NCBI RefSeq assembly: GCF_001270495.1 | Contig: NZ_LGUR01000241.1 | Coordinates: 62,001 to 126,000, forward strand | DNA: 64,000 nucleotides | Source: Streptomyces viridochromogenes | Lineage (GTDB): Bacteria > Actinomycetota > Actinomycetes > Streptomycetales > Streptomycetaceae | Reading direction: 5' to 3' | Shown here: positions 26,094 through 35,365 of the stretch, one piece after another | Layout of the letters: every line of letters starts with the position of its first letter | How positions within the stretch are numbered: position 1 is the first letter of the stretch | Notes under the pieces: model-generated | Told to the model about the DNA's origin: nothing | Database searches by the model: none | The model's input: the letters and a program-made list of their open reading frames with translations, nothing else | Made by a program: the position numbers and the translations under genes

Positions 26094-29059
26094 GCGACGT
26101 CACGGACTTCGACTCGCTGCGCCGGGCGATGGCGGAGAACTCCGAGGAGCCGGAGGGTCCCGCCCGCAACGCGCGCGCGGAGCAGCTGCTCTCCGAGGCC
26201 GAGAAGCTGAACATCCCGCTCGCCGTGATCGAGGCGCTCGGACACCAGCTGAAGGTCTACAACTACAGCTCCGAGAAGGACAAGATGTTCGTCCCGTTCG
26301 CGCGTCTGCTGCGCATGTGGGACGAGCAGCCCGGGGACTTCGACGAGTACGAGACGCATTCGCTGCACTGGTTCTTCAAGTGGATGTCGTCCGGCATGCT
26401 CGATCAGCCGCACATCCCGCTGGCCTCGATCGAGAAGTGGCTCGGCGAGATGGAGCACCGCTACCGGCTCGCCGGGCACTCCGAACGGGCCGTACGCGGC
26501 GCCGAGTTCAGCGTGGCCGCGCATGTCGGGGACGTGGCGCGGGCGGAGCGGGCGTACGACGCCTGGCTGGCCGCCGACCGGGACAGCATGGCCGACTGCC
26601 ACGCGTGCGAGCTGCACGGGCAGGGGTGGTGGCAGGCCGAGCGGGGCCGGGACGCCGAGGCGATCCGGCTGTGGGGACCGGTCCTGGAGGGCGAGTTCAC
26701 CTGCGCCCACGAGCCGCACACCGTCCTCGCGTCCTCCCTGGCGCCCCTGCTGCGCCTGGGCCGCCTGGACGAGGCCCGCGCCCACCATCTGCGGGGCTTC
26801 CGGCTCGTACGGGCCATGGAGAGCATGCGCGGCGCCTACGCGGACCACGTGGAGTTCTGCGCGCTCAGCGGCAACGAGGCGCGCGGCCTGGAGCTGCTCG
26901 CCGAGCGGCCGGCGTACTTCACGGACGACGGGCATCCGCGCAGCAAGCTGGAGTTCATGGCGGTGGTGGCCCTGCTCATGGACCGTCTGAGCGAACTGGG
27001 CCTGGGCGATCAGCGGGTGCCGGGTCCGGCGGACCGTGAGTGGACCGCCCGTGAACTCGCCGCACACGCGCGCGTGGAGGCCCTCGCCCTCGCGGCGGGC
27101 TTCGACCGGCGCAACGCCACGGACCACGTCAGTGAGCGGGCACGCGCGCGTATGGCGCAGCGGCCGCTGGTGGAGCGGCTGCCGCTGGGCGTGCGGACGC
27201 CGGCGGCACGTCCGGCGGGGGTGACGGCGCCCGCTCCGGCGGCGGCCACCGTGTCGGCAGGTGCCGAGAGCGCGGAAGGGGAGCCCGACCTGGCCGCGCT
27301 CCTCATCGAGGCACGGCGGCTGTCGGACACCCTCCAGCCCCACGCCATCGAGGCCTGGGCGGCCGTCTCGCGGGCCGCCGAGGACGTCGAGCTGGCCGCC
27401 CGCGACCGCGCGGAGATCGCCGATCACCAGGCGATGGACCTGGGCCCCGAGGGCATCGCCCTGTTCGAGGAGGCCGCCGGGCTGTACGCGGAGGCGGGCG
27501 ACCCCGGCGAGTCCCTGGCGGCACGCGCGCGTGGAGCGTACGTACGCGCTCTCACCGGCGAAGTGCCCGAGGCCCTCGCGGTGATCGCCGACCTGTACGA
27601 CCGGGCCCTCGCGCTGTACGCCGAGGACGGCACGGGCGTACGTCAGACGGCGGCCGTTCTCATGAGCCGGGCGCGGGTCCTGATGCGGCGGGTGCACGAG
27701 GCGGAGGGCGCGACGCAGGAGGCCGCCCAGGCCGATGCCAAGGCGGCCGCGGGTGAGGTGCTCGCGCTCGTCGACGGACGGGCCGGGGACGACGTACGGC
27801 TTGCCGCGCGGGCCGCGGAGGCGCGGGCGATACTCGCGGAGCTGGCCGCGCTCGGCGGGGACGTGGAGCAGGCGGCGGAGCTGTTCGCGCGGGCTTCGGC
27901 GGCGTTCGTCGAGGCGGGGCTGCCGTGGTTCGCGGTGGAGTACGAGGCCCGGCTGGCCGGACTCGCGCACCATCTCGGCGACATCGCGGAGGCCGAGCGG
28001 GCGCTGCGGGCGGCCCTGGAGCACGGCGGGCCGCACCTGGAGGCGCCGGGGCGGGCCCAGCTGCACCTCCAGCTGGCCGAGGTGCTCGGCGGCCGGGGGC
28101 TGGCCGAGGAGGCCGCGGAGCACGCCCTGGAGGCGGCGCACTGGGCCGACGAGGCGGGCGAGAGCCGGACGCTGGGCGCCTGGGCGCGGCAACAGCTCGG
28201 CGGGCTGCTGCTGCGGCAGGGACGGTTCGCCGAGGCCGCCGAGGTGCTGGAGTCGGCGCTGCCCGACCTGACCGCCGAGATGCACGGCGACGGCGCGGTC
28301 GTCCAGACGCAGTGGTGGCTCGGCGACTGTCTGAGCGAGCTCGGCGAACACCGCGAGGCGGCCGACCGCCGGTTGCAGGCCGCGGAGATCGCCCGGCACT
28401 GGCCCGAGCAGCACGACCACGCCACGCTCGCCCACCTCGCCGCCGAATCCCTCGGCCACGCGGGCCTGCACGCCGAGGCGGACCAGGCGTACGCGCGCGC
28501 GGGCGCGCTGTGGCGGACCCTCGGCAACGTCCACGGCCTCGTCCGCTCCCTGCGCGCCCGCGCGTGGCTGGCGTTGCGCGTGGAGGACGTGGAGGGCCTG
28601 GACGGCGGCGCCGACGCGGCGTCCGAGTTGATGGCGAGCGCGGTCGGCGAGTGCACGGCGGCGCTGGACTCGGCGGACGACGAGGAGGCGCGCATGCGGA
28701 TGGTCGCCGAACTCGGCCACACCCACCGGCAGTTCAGCGACCTGCTGGCCCGTTCGGCCACGGAGGACGCCGAGGACGAGTCGATCCGGGCCGCACTGGA
28801 GGGGGCCCTGTGCCAAGTGACGCAGGCCGTCGCGGTGTTCGCCTCCCTCGGCGAGGACGCCCTGCACAGCCGCACCGGCGCCGAACTCGCCGCGGGCTGG
28901 CTGGAGGCCGACCTGAGCCGCCCGGACCGCGCGGCCGCACGCGCGCGTGCGGTGCTGGCGGCCTACGAGGGTCACGACGAGGACGACGGGGCGGTACAGG
29001 AGCGGCGGGCCGAGGCCGAGCAGATGCTTGAAGTGGTGGAGGAGCAGGACACGGAGTAA
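26090..29059 (+). CDS. Large tetratricopeptide-repeat protein coupled to HSP90-like ATPase
   Basis: A 989-residue, almost wholly helical protein rich in Ala, Glu and Arg. Residues 1-370 form a conserved N-terminal region (FDEYETHSLHWFFKWMSSGM, then HACELHGQGWWQAERGRD). An Ala/Pro linker follows near 385-405, then repeated TPR-like helices (LGDIAEAERALRAALEHGG; LRQGRFAEAAEVLESALPDL; LGEHREAADRRLQAAEIAR). There is no signal peptide or membrane segment. The gene starts inside the stop of the HSP90-like gene. Since eukaryotic Hsp90 works with TPR co-chaperones, a physical partnership is a fair inference but is unproven. It contains four of the nine ACGCGCGCGT palindromes in the window. Confidence 0.85.
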   Translation: MSDVTDFDSLRRAMAENSEEPEGPARNARAEQLLSEAEKLNIPLAVIEALGHQLKVYNYSSEKDKMFVPFARLLRMWDEQPGDFDEYETHSLHWFFKWMSSGMLDQPHIPLASIEKWLGEMEHRYRLAGHSERAVRGAEFSVAAHVGDVARAERAYDAWLAADRDSMADCHACELHGQGWWQAERGRDAEAIRLWGPVLEGEFTCAHEPHTVLASSLAPLLRLGRLDEARAHHLRGFRLVRAMESMRGAYADHVEFCALSGNEARGLELLAERPAYFTDDGHPRSKLEFMAVVALLMDRLSELGLGDQRVPGPADREWTARELAAHARVEALALAAGFDRRNATDHVSERARARMAQRPLVERLPLGVRTPAARPAGVTAPAPAAATVSAGAESAEGEPDLAALLIEARRLSDTLQPHAIEAWAAVSRAAEDVELAARDRAEIADHQAMDLGPEGIALFEEAAGLYAEAGDPGESLAARARGAYVRALTGEVPEALAVIADLYDRALALYAEDGTGVRQTAAVLMSRARVLMRRVHEAEGATQEAAQADAKAAAGEVLALVDGRAGDDVRLAARAAEARAILAELAALGGDVEQAAELFARASAAFVEAGLPWFAVEYEARLAGLAHHLGDIAEAERALRAALEHGGPHLEAPGRAQLHLQLAEVLGGRGLAEEAAEHALEAAHWADEAGESRTLGAWARQQLGGLLLRQGRFAEAAEVLESALPDLTAEMHGDGAVVQTQWWLGDCLSELGEHREAADRRLQAAEIARHWPEQHDHATLAHLAAESLGHAGLHAEADQAYARAGALWRTLGNVHGLVRSLRARAWLALRVEDVEGLDGGADAASELMASAVGECTAALDSADDEEARMRMVAELGHTHRQFSDLLARSATEDAEDESIRAALEGALCQVTQAVAVFASLGEDALHSRTGAELAAGWLEADLSRPDRAAARARAVLAAYEGHDEDDGAVQERRAEAEQMLEVVEEQDTE

Positions 29060-29085
29060 CGGGTGGGCGGCCCGCGGGGCCCGCG

Positions 29086-30900
29086 TTACTCCACGCCGAT
29101 GAGCAGCAGCGCCCCTTGCCGCCCGCCCCGGTACACCACCGTGTCGACGGCGAGATACGACTCACGCACGCGTGCTTCGAGGTGCTCGGCGATCGCCTCC
29201 GGCGCGTCGTCGCCGAGGACGAGGGTGACGAGTTCACCGCCGGCCGAGAGCATGCGGTCGAGGACGGTCTCGGCGGTGGCCGTGACGTCCGTCCCGATCA
29301 CGGCCACATCCCCCTCGACGAGGCCGAGGACGTCGCCGGCCTGGCAGATGCCGGCCATGGTCCAGGACTGCCGTTCGGCGACGGCGACCTCGGCGTAGCG
29401 GGTCGCGCCGGCCGCCGAGGTCATCGACACGACGTCCTCGTCGAAGCGGCGCTCCGGCTCGTGCACGGCGAGCGCCGCGATGCCCTGGACGGCGGAGCGG
29501 GTCGGGATCAGCGCCACGCGGATGCCCTCCGCGCGGGCCTGCTCGGCCGCCGCGGCCGCGGTGTGGCGCAGCTCGGCGTCGTTGGGCAGCAGCACGACCT
29601 CGCGCGCGTGGGCACGTCGTACGGCCTCCACCAGCTCCCCGCTCGCAGGCGGCTCCCCGGGGCGCGCGAGGACGGTGGTCGCGCCGGCCTCGCCGTACAG
29701 CCCGGCCAGGCCCTCCCCCGGCACGACGGCGACGACGGCACGCTGGGCGCGCTCCCGGGGCGGCCGCTCGGCACCGGTGGTGTGCACGTCACCGGCACCG
29801 AAGTGGGTGATCCGGATCCGGTACGGCCGCCCGGCCTCGACGCCGGCTTCCACCGCGGCCCCGGCGTCGTTCACGTGCACGTGCACGTTCCACAGCCCGT
29901 CGCCGCCGACCACCACGAGGGAGTCCCCGAGGCCGTCGAGCCGCTCCCGCAGCCGCGCCACGGCCGTGTCCTCGGCCTCCAGCAGGTAGATCACCTCGAA
30001 CGCCGGGCCGCCCTCCTCCGTGCCGTCGGCGCACTGCTCGGCACCGGCGGACGAGACGCTCCCCGCGCCGCTCGGGGCGCCGCGCGAACCGTCCGACACA
30101 CCCACCACGCGCGTGTGCCCGGCGGAGAACCGGGGCGCCGCCTCCCCCGTGAGCGTCTCCACCAGGGCGCCGAGCACCGCCAGCAGCCCCCGGCCGCCAG
30201 CGTCGACCACCCCCGCGCGCTCCAGGACCGCCAGCTGTCCGGGCGTCGCGGCCAGTGCCGCTCGCGCCCCCTCGTAGGCCGCCCGCGCGACCGCCCCGCA
30301 GTCGTCGCCCTCTGCCGCACCGGCCGCGTCGGCCGCCGCGGAGGCGACCGTGAGGACCGTGCCCTCGACGGGGTGGGCCACGGCCTGGCGGGCGGAGTCG
30401 GCCGCGTGCCGCAGAGCGAGGCGCAGACCGGAGCCGTCGGTATGAACCGTGTCACCGTCGGCGGCGAGCACCTGGGCCATGCCTCGCAGCAACTGGGCGA
30501 GGATCGTCCCGGAGTTCCCCCGGGCACCTATCAGGGCCCCGTGCGCCATCGCGCGGACGGCGTCCGCGAGGCTGGGTTTCCCCACGTCGTAGGCGGTGAA
30601 CACGGCCTCCACCGCCGCGACCGCCGACTCCGCGGTGAGATACAGGTTCGTCCCCGTGTCGCCGTCGGCCACGGGATAGACGTTGATCGCGTCGATCTCC
30701 TCGCGCGCCCGACCGAGTGACTCCAGCGCGAGGCCGCACCAGGTGCGCACCGCGAGAGCATCGAAGAATGTCTGCGGCACCTGCGCCACCTGCGCCTTCC
30801 CTGAGCTGCCGGTCCCTGAGCTGCTGGACGTGGCACGCAGCGTAGACCCAGAGCCGGTGCGCACCGGAAGAGGGCCGGGAGCGGGCTCCTGATCAGGCAT
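29086..30900 (-). CDS. DAK2/DhaL-domain kinase, FakA-like
   Basis: A 604-residue protein of the YloV/FakA family. The N-terminal DhaL (DAK2) domain at about residues 50-240 has the nucleotide-binding VYPVADGDTGTNLYLT and GARGNSGTILAQLLRG motifs and GVVDAGGRGL. A middle domain (about 280-380) and a C-terminal DegV-like region (about 400-604) follow, as in FakA, which phosphorylates fatty acids bound to FakB (DegV) proteins. No fakB lies in the window. The first 40 residues are disordered, so the start at 30900 is less certain. Its position between recG and rpmB matches the mycobacterial order. Confidence 0.85.
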   Translation of the reverse strand: MPDQEPAPGPLPVRTGSGSTLRATSSSSGTGSSGKAQVAQVPQTFFDALAVRTWCGLALESLGRAREEIDAINVYPVADGDTGTNLYLTAESAVAAVEAVFTAYDVGKPSLADAVRAMAHGALIGARGNSGTILAQLLRGMAQVLAADGDTVHTDGSGLRLALRHAADSARQAVAHPVEGTVLTVASAAADAAGAAEGDDCGAVARAAYEGARAALAATPGQLAVLERAGVVDAGGRGLLAVLGALVETLTGEAAPRFSAGHTRVVGVSDGSRGAPSGAGSVSSAGAEQCADGTEEGGPAFEVIYLLEAEDTAVARLRERLDGLGDSLVVVGGDGLWNVHVHVNDAGAAVEAGVEAGRPYRIRITHFGAGDVHTTGAERPPRERAQRAVVAVVPGEGLAGLYGEAGATTVLARPGEPPASGELVEAVRRAHAREVVLLPNDAELRHTAAAAAEQARAEGIRVALIPTRSAVQGIAALAVHEPERRFDEDVVSMTSAAGATRYAEVAVAERQSWTMAGICQAGDVLGLVEGDVAVIGTDVTATAETVLDRMLSAGGELVTLVLGDDAPEAIAEHLEARVRESYLAVDTVVYRGGRQGALLLIGVE

Positions 30901-31007
30901 GGTAGTTTCGTTCTACTGGCGCAGTCGTTGTATGCTGCTCCGGTTGCCCGATGCAGATCGGGCCGTTCCCCTGGCAATGTCACTCAGATCTCTGATCCTA
31001 GATCTCG

Positions 31008-31025
31008 ATCCCGGCATGCCGGGAT
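31008..31025. promoter_or_regulatory. 18-bp perfect palindrome in the rpmB leader
   Basis: ATCCCGGCATGCCGGGAT is a perfect palindrome 36 bp upstream of the rpmB start in the 161-bp divergent gap (30901-31061). It could be an operator or a leader hairpin. It does not resemble the Zur box I know. Confidence 0.5.
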
Positions 31026-31061
31026 TAACCGTAAGTGGATCTGAAGTCTTTGGAGTGACCC

Positions 31062-31247
31062 GTGGCTGCCAACTGCGACGTCTGCGGCAAGGGGCCGGGC
31101 TTCGGCAACAACATCTCGCACTCGCACCGCCGTACGTCCCGTCGCTGGAACCCGAACATCCAGCGCGTCCGTACCGTGGTCGGCGGGACGCCGAAGCGCG
31201 TGAACGCCTGCACCTCGTGCATCAAGGCCGGCAAGGTCTCGCGCTGA
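31062..31247 (+). CDS. rpmB: 50S ribosomal protein L28
   Basis: A 61-residue ribosomal protein that starts at GTG 31062 ([17 protein letters not shown]) after GGAG. It keeps both CxxC pairs (CDVC and CTSC), the zinc-binding form rather than the zinc-independent paralogue. The basic middle [14 protein letters not shown] and the [12 protein letters not shown] segment are typical. It is monocistronic with a strong terminator. Confidence 0.97.
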   Translation: MAANCDVCGKGPGFGNNISHSHRRTSRRWNPNIQRVRTVVGGTPKRVNACTSCIKAGKVSR

Positions 31248-31288
31248 CGCCATCAGCTGAGCGCGCGGCCACTGCCGGTTCGCCGCAT

Positions 31289-31318
31289 AGAGCCGGTCCA
31301 CCTCGGTGGACCGGCTTT
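31289..31318 (+). terminator. Rho-independent terminator of rpmB
   Basis: A perfect 12-bp stem AGCCGGTCCACC / GGTGGACCGGCT is followed by a run of T. This is the classic form, unusual for its T-tract in Streptomyces. Confidence 0.95.
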
Positions 31319-31387
31319 TTGCTGTGCCCGAGCGACTGATCGGCCAGGCCGCCGGGCGGCTGATCGGCTGAGCGGCCACCGAAGCCG

Positions 31388-32179
31388 CTATGAGCGCCCG
31401 CGGAACCGCCACCCATGATCCACCGGCCCGATCCCCCCACCGAGCGCGAACCCCGCCTTGATCGCCCCGGTGACGTACTCCTTGGCCGCCGCCACCGCCT
31501 CCGGGACGGACTGCCCCTTCGCGAGCCCTGAGGCGATCGCGGAGGCGAGCGTGCAGCCCGTGCCGTGGGTGTGCCGGTTGTCGTAGCGGGGGGCCCGCAG
31601 CCAGTGCTCCTCGGAGCCGTCGGTCAGCAGATCCACGGCGTCCCCGGACAGATGGCCGCCCTTGATCAGCACCCAGCGCGGCCCGTACGCCAGAACGGCC
31701 GCCGCGGCCTCCCGAAGCTGCTCCTCCGCCTCGACGTGGACGCCGGTGAGTTGCGCCACCTCGTCGAGGTTGGGGGTCGCCACGGTCGCCACCGGCAGCA
31801 GCTTCGTGCGTACGGAGTCCAGCGCGGAGGCCGCGAGCAGCGGGTCCCCGTGCTTGGACACACCGACCGGGTCGACGACCGCCGGCGCGTCCGTCCCCCC
31901 GATCAACTCCGCCACCGTCTCGACGAGTTCGGCGGACGCCAGCATCCCCGTCTTGATCGCCTGGACGCCGATGTCGTCGACGACGCTGCGGTACTGGGCG
32001 CGCACCGCCTCCACGGGCAGTTCCCAAGCGCCCTGCACACCGAGGGAGTTCTGCGCGGTGACCGCCGTGATCACGCTCATGCCGTGCACGCCGAGCGCGA
32101 GCATCGTCTTCAGGTCGGCCTGGATCCCCGCGCCGCCGCCCGAGTCGGAACCCGCCACCGTGAGGACGCCCGGGATCAT
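31388..32179 (-). CDS. thiD: Hydroxymethylpyrimidine/phosphomethylpyrimidine kinase
   Basis: A 263-residue ribokinase-fold enzyme that phosphorylates HMP and HMP-P for thiamine synthesis. Motifs are [18 protein letters not shown] at residues about 6-23, the QNSLGVQG substrate loop, [14 protein letters not shown], and the catalytic [13 protein letters not shown] anion hole near 210-222. The ATG overlaps the thiL stop as ATGA, so thiL-thiD form a coupled operon. No TPP riboswitch is seen upstream of thiL. Confidence 0.96.
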   Translation of the reverse strand: MIPGVLTVAGSDSGGGAGIQADLKTMLALGVHGMSVITAVTAQNSLGVQGAWELPVEAVRAQYRSVVDDIGVQAIKTGMLASAELVETVAELIGGTDAPAVVDPVGVSKHGDPLLAASALDSVRTKLLPVATVATPNLDEVAQLTGVHVEAEEQLREAAAAVLAYGPRWVLIKGGHLSGDAVDLLTDGSEEHWLRAPRYDNRHTHGTGCTLASAIASGLAKGQSVPEAVAAAKEYVTGAIKAGFALGGGIGPVDHGWRFRGRS

Positions 32180-33144
32180 GACTCGATGTCCCCGCCGAAG
32201 TGGTCCCAGCCGCCCTTCTTGGTCCACGGCGCCCCGTCCACCGTCACCTGCGGCAGCGCGGAGGGGTTGAGGACCTCGCCGATGACCTTCCAGCGGGCCG
32301 GGAGCTTCACGTCCGGCGGGAAGGTCGCCACGATCGCGTGGTCCTCTCCCCCGGTCAGCACCCACTGCATGGGATCGACGCCGACGGCCTGTCCGATGTC
32401 GTTCATCTGGGTCGGGATGTCGATCGCGCCGGAGCGGATGTCGATCCGGACCTTGCTGGCCTCGGCGATGTGCCCGAGGTCGGCGATCAGCCCATCACTG
32501 ACGTCGCACATCGCGGTCGCGCCGAGCCCCGCGGCGGCCGGACCCGCGTGGTACGGCGGCTCCGGGCGCCGATGGGCCTCGACGAAGGCGCGCGGCGAGC
32601 GGAACCCCCGGGCGAGCACGGCGTATCCGGCCGCGGACCAGCCCAGCCAGCCGGTCACCGCGACGAGGTCGCCGGGCTGCGCGCCCGCCCGCGTCACGGG
32701 CTCCTGGTTGCGCAGATCGCCGAGCGCGGTGATCGACACCATGATCGAGTCGCCTCGTACGACATCACCGCCGACCACGGAGGCGCCGGCGACCTGGCAC
32801 TCGTCGCGCAGGCCGTCCATCAACTCGGTCGGCCAGGTCACCGGGAGTTCGGCGGGGACGACCAGGCCGAGCAGCAGGGCGGTCGGTACGGCGCCCATGG
32901 CGGCGATGTCCGCGAGGTTCTGCGCGGCGGCCTTGCGGCCGACGTCGTAGGCCGTGGACCAGTCGCGGCGGAAGTGCCGTCCCTCCAGCAGGATGTCGGT
33001 GCTGGCGACCACCCTGCGGTCGGGCGCGGCCACCACCGCGGCGTCGTCGCCGGGGCCTACCCGGACCGCCGGGGTGGTGGTGAGACGGGAGGTGAGCTCC
33101 CTGATGAGCCCGAACTCGCCGAGCTCACCAACAGTGCCCTTCAT
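32176..33144 (-). CDS. thiL: Thiamine-monophosphate kinase
   Basis: A 322-residue enzyme that makes thiamine diphosphate from thiamine monophosphate with ATP. It starts [14 protein letters not shown], has the GPGDDAAVV motif near residue 28, the [19 protein letters not shown] segment, and [15 protein letters not shown] near 208. The C-terminal [12 protein letters not shown] matches the family. It heads thiL-thiD and is divergent from the small RAM-domain gene. Gap 33145-33350 (206 bp) holds both promoters; nothing else is visible. Confidence 0.96.
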   Translation of the reverse strand: MKGTVGELGEFGLIRELTSRLTTTPAVRVGPGDDAAVVAAPDRRVVASTDILLEGRHFRRDWSTAYDVGRKAAAQNLADIAAMGAVPTALLLGLVVPAELPVTWPTELMDGLRDECQVAGASVVGGDVVRGDSIMVSITALGDLRNQEPVTRAGAQPGDLVAVTGWLGWSAAGYAVLARGFRSPRAFVEAHRRPEPPYHAGPAAAGLGATAMCDVSDGLIADLGHIAEASKVRIDIRSGAIDIPTQMNDIGQAVGVDPMQWVLTGGEDHAIVATFPPDVKLPARWKVIGEVLNPSALPQVTVDGAPWTKKGGWDHFGGDIES

Positions 33145-33350
33145 TGCCCTTACGCCCCTTCCGTCCCTGTCCGTACCCGGTCGCGCGTCACTACTGTCCT
33201 CGCTACGGTCGAGGTGTACGTCAACTTCTGTCGTGCCGGTACCCCGGCGCGCAAGCCCCGGCCATCGCAGGTCTCCCCGCGGCGAGCGGCGACGCGATAC
33301 CGTGGCGTTCCTTTTCCCCACATGATCCTCGTGGCCGCCCTGGAGGTTCC

Positions 33351-33584
33351 GTGGTACAGGCGTACATCCTGATCCAGACGGAGGTCGGCAAGGCGTCGAC
33401 CGTCGCCGAGACGATCAGCAAGATCCCTGGAGTCATCCAGGCCGAGGACGTGACAGGACCGTACGACGTCATCGTGCGCGCCCAGGCCGACACTGTCGAT
33501 GACCTGGGTCGCATGGTGGTCGCGAAGGTCCAGCAAGTGGACGGCATCACCCGCACACTGACCTGCCCGGTCGTACATCTGTAG
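33351..33584 (+). CDS. Stand-alone Lrp/AsnC RAM-domain protein
   Basis: A 77-residue protein corresponding to only the ligand-binding/dimerisation (RAM) domain of Lrp/AsnC regulators: VVQAYILIQTEVGKAS, then GVIQAEDVTGPYDVIVRAQAD. There is no DNA-binding domain. GTG 33351 follows GGAGG. Such proteins form rings and may bind amino acids or modulate full-length Lrp proteins. It is widely conserved in actinobacteria at this place next to thiL. Confidence 0.9.
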   Translation: MVQAYILIQTEVGKASTVAETISKIPGVIQAEDVTGPYDVIVRAQADTVDDLGRMVVAKVQQVDGITRTLTCPVVHL

Positions 33585-33604
33585 CCCCCGTCTACCCTTG
33601 GCCG

Positions 33605-34135
33605 GTGAACTCTTTGCGTCACCGGCACATCTCTGTCCTCGGGCTGCCCGCGCTCGTCCTGCTGATCACCGCAGCGGGCTGCTCATCAGCAGACGGCAGC
33701 GCGTCGACGGCGGTTCCCAGTCCCGCCGCGAAAGCCACGAAGCTGTGCCGGAACCTCGACAAGGTACTGCCGGCCAAGGTGGACGGTGAGCGCCGTGAGG
33801 ACCCCTCACCCGCGTCCGCGCTGACCGCGGGCTGGGGGGACTCGGCGATCATACTGCGGTGCGGTGTACCACGACCCCCGAAGATGGTCGACCCCAAGGT
33901 GGCCGAGGGCCGGGACCCGGACGCGGTGGCCGGGGGCGTGGAAGACGTCAAGTGGCTGATGGAGAAGCAGGACGGCGGCGGGTACCGGTTCACGACCGCG
34001 AGCCGCCTCGCGTACGTCGAGGTCACGGTGGAGAAGGGGCTGGACAGCTCGGGGGTGCTGATCGACCTGGCTCCGGCCATCAAGAAGGCGATCCCCACCG
34101 GGATCGCCGACCTGACCGGGACGGGTCCTACCTGA
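33605..34135 (+). CDS. DUF3515 lipoprotein
   Basis: A 176-residue predicted lipoprotein with a signal peptide and a lipobox ending ITAAGC, giving lipid-modified Cys26. The mature part matches the DUF3515 family typically encoded next to ddl in actinobacteria, with segments SALTAGWGDSAIILRCG and YRFTTASRLAYVEV. GTG start at 33605. Its 3' end overlaps ddl tail to tail by 8 bp. Function is unknown; location at the outer membrane face near cell-wall genes is inferred. Confidence 0.85.
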   Translation: MNSLRHRHISVLGLPALVLLITAAGCSSADGSASTAVPSPAAKATKLCRNLDKVLPAKVDGERREDPSPASALTAGWGDSAIILRCGVPRPPKMVDPKVAEGRDPDAVAGGVEDVKWLMEKQDGGGYRFTTASRLAYVEVTVEKGLDSSGVLIDLAPAIKKAIPTGIADLTGTGPT

Positions 34136-35285
34136 GGCCGGTGGACCGCCGCAGCGCCGCCTGGATCAGCCGGTCCACCAGGTCCGGGTAGCTGATCCCG
34201 CTCGCCTGCCACATCTTCGGGTACATCGAGATCGGCGTGAAGCCGGGCATCGTGTTGATCTCGTTGATCACGAACTCCCCGTCCTCGGTGAGGAAGAAGT
34301 CCGCGCGCACCAGGCCCTCGCAGCTCGCCGCGTCGAAGGCGTCCACCGCGAGCCGCTGGACCTCGGCCGTCTCCTCCGGCGTCAGCGGCGCCGGCACGAT
34401 CCCGGGCGTCGAGTCGATGTACTTGGCCTCGAAGTCGTAGTACGCGTGCGCGTCCGGCGGCGGGATCTCGGCCGGTACGGAGGCGCGCGGGCCGTCCTCG
34501 AACTCCAGGACGCCGCACTCGATCTCACGGCCGCGCAGGGCGGCCTCGACGAGGATCTTCGGGTCGTGCCGCTGGGCCTCGACGATTGCCTCGTCCAGGC
34601 CCGACAGGTCCTCGACCTTGGTGATGCCGATCGAGGAACCCGCGCGCGCGGGCTTCACGAAGAGCGGCCAGCCGTGCTCGCCGGCCAGGTCGACGATCTT
34701 CTTGCGGGCGGCCGACTCGTCCTGCTCCCACTCGCGCGGCCGGATCACCACGTACGGGCCCACCTTGAGCCCGAACGAGGTGAACACCCGCTTCATGTAC
34801 TCCTTGTCCTGGCCGACGGCCGAGGCGAGAACACCCGAACCCACGTACGGGACGCCGGAGAGCTCCAGGAGGCCCTGGAGGGTGCCGTCCTCGCCGTACG
34901 GGCCGTGCAGCACCGGGAAGACGACGTCGACGTCACCGAGTGCCTTGGGAACCGATCCGGGCTCGCTGTAGACCACTTCGCGGCTCGCGGGATCGACGGG
35001 GAGCACCACGCCGCCCTCGCTGGACTCGGCGAGGTCCTCGACGTCGGGCGTACGGCGCTCGCTGATCGCCATGCGTTCGGGATCGTCGGCGGTGAGCACC
35101 CAGCGGCCGCCGCGCGTGATGCCGATCGGCAGGACGTCGTACCGCGTCCGGTCGATCGCACGCAGTACGGCGCCGGCGGTCACCATGGAGATCCCGTGCT
35201 CGGAGCTGCGACCGCCGAACACGACGGCCACACGCGGCTTGCGGGGCGGCTGGTCAGGGCTCTGGGGGAGGTTCTCGGTGCTCAT
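34128..35285 (-). CDS. ddl: D-alanine--D-alanine ligase
   Basis: A 385-residue ATP-grasp enzyme that makes the D-Ala-D-Ala dipeptide for peptidoglycan. Motifs are VFGGRSSEHGISMVTA near residue 22, HGPYGEDGTLQGLLELSG, the ATP-grasp lid region FVKPARAGSSIGITKV, and the catalytic end FVINEINTMPGFT. Length is normal. The active-site Tyr expected in D-Ala-D-Ala enzymes is in the DFEAKYIDS region; nothing suggests D-lactate specificity. It lies downstream of gpsA with an 80-bp gap. Confidence 0.96.
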   Translation of the reverse strand: MSTENLPQSPDQPPRKPRVAVVFGGRSSEHGISMVTAGAVLRAIDRTRYDVLPIGITRGGRWVLTADDPERMAISERRTPDVEDLAESSEGGVVLPVDPASREVVYSEPGSVPKALGDVDVVFPVLHGPYGEDGTLQGLLELSGVPYVGSGVLASAVGQDKEYMKRVFTSFGLKVGPYVVIRPREWEQDESAARKKIVDLAGEHGWPLFVKPARAGSSIGITKVEDLSGLDEAIVEAQRHDPKILVEAALRGREIECGVLEFEDGPRASVPAEIPPPDAHAYYDFEAKYIDSTPGIVPAPLTPEETAEVQRLAVDAFDAASCEGLVRADFFLTEDGEFVINEINTMPGFTPISMYPKMWQASGISYPDLVDRLIQAALRRSTGLR

Positions 35286-35365
35286 ATCGCGATGAGCGTA
35301 CCCGCCCGTAGGGGCCGAGTCAGCGTCCGGAGGGTGGCATTCGCTCAGCGTCGCACCGGCTTCGC

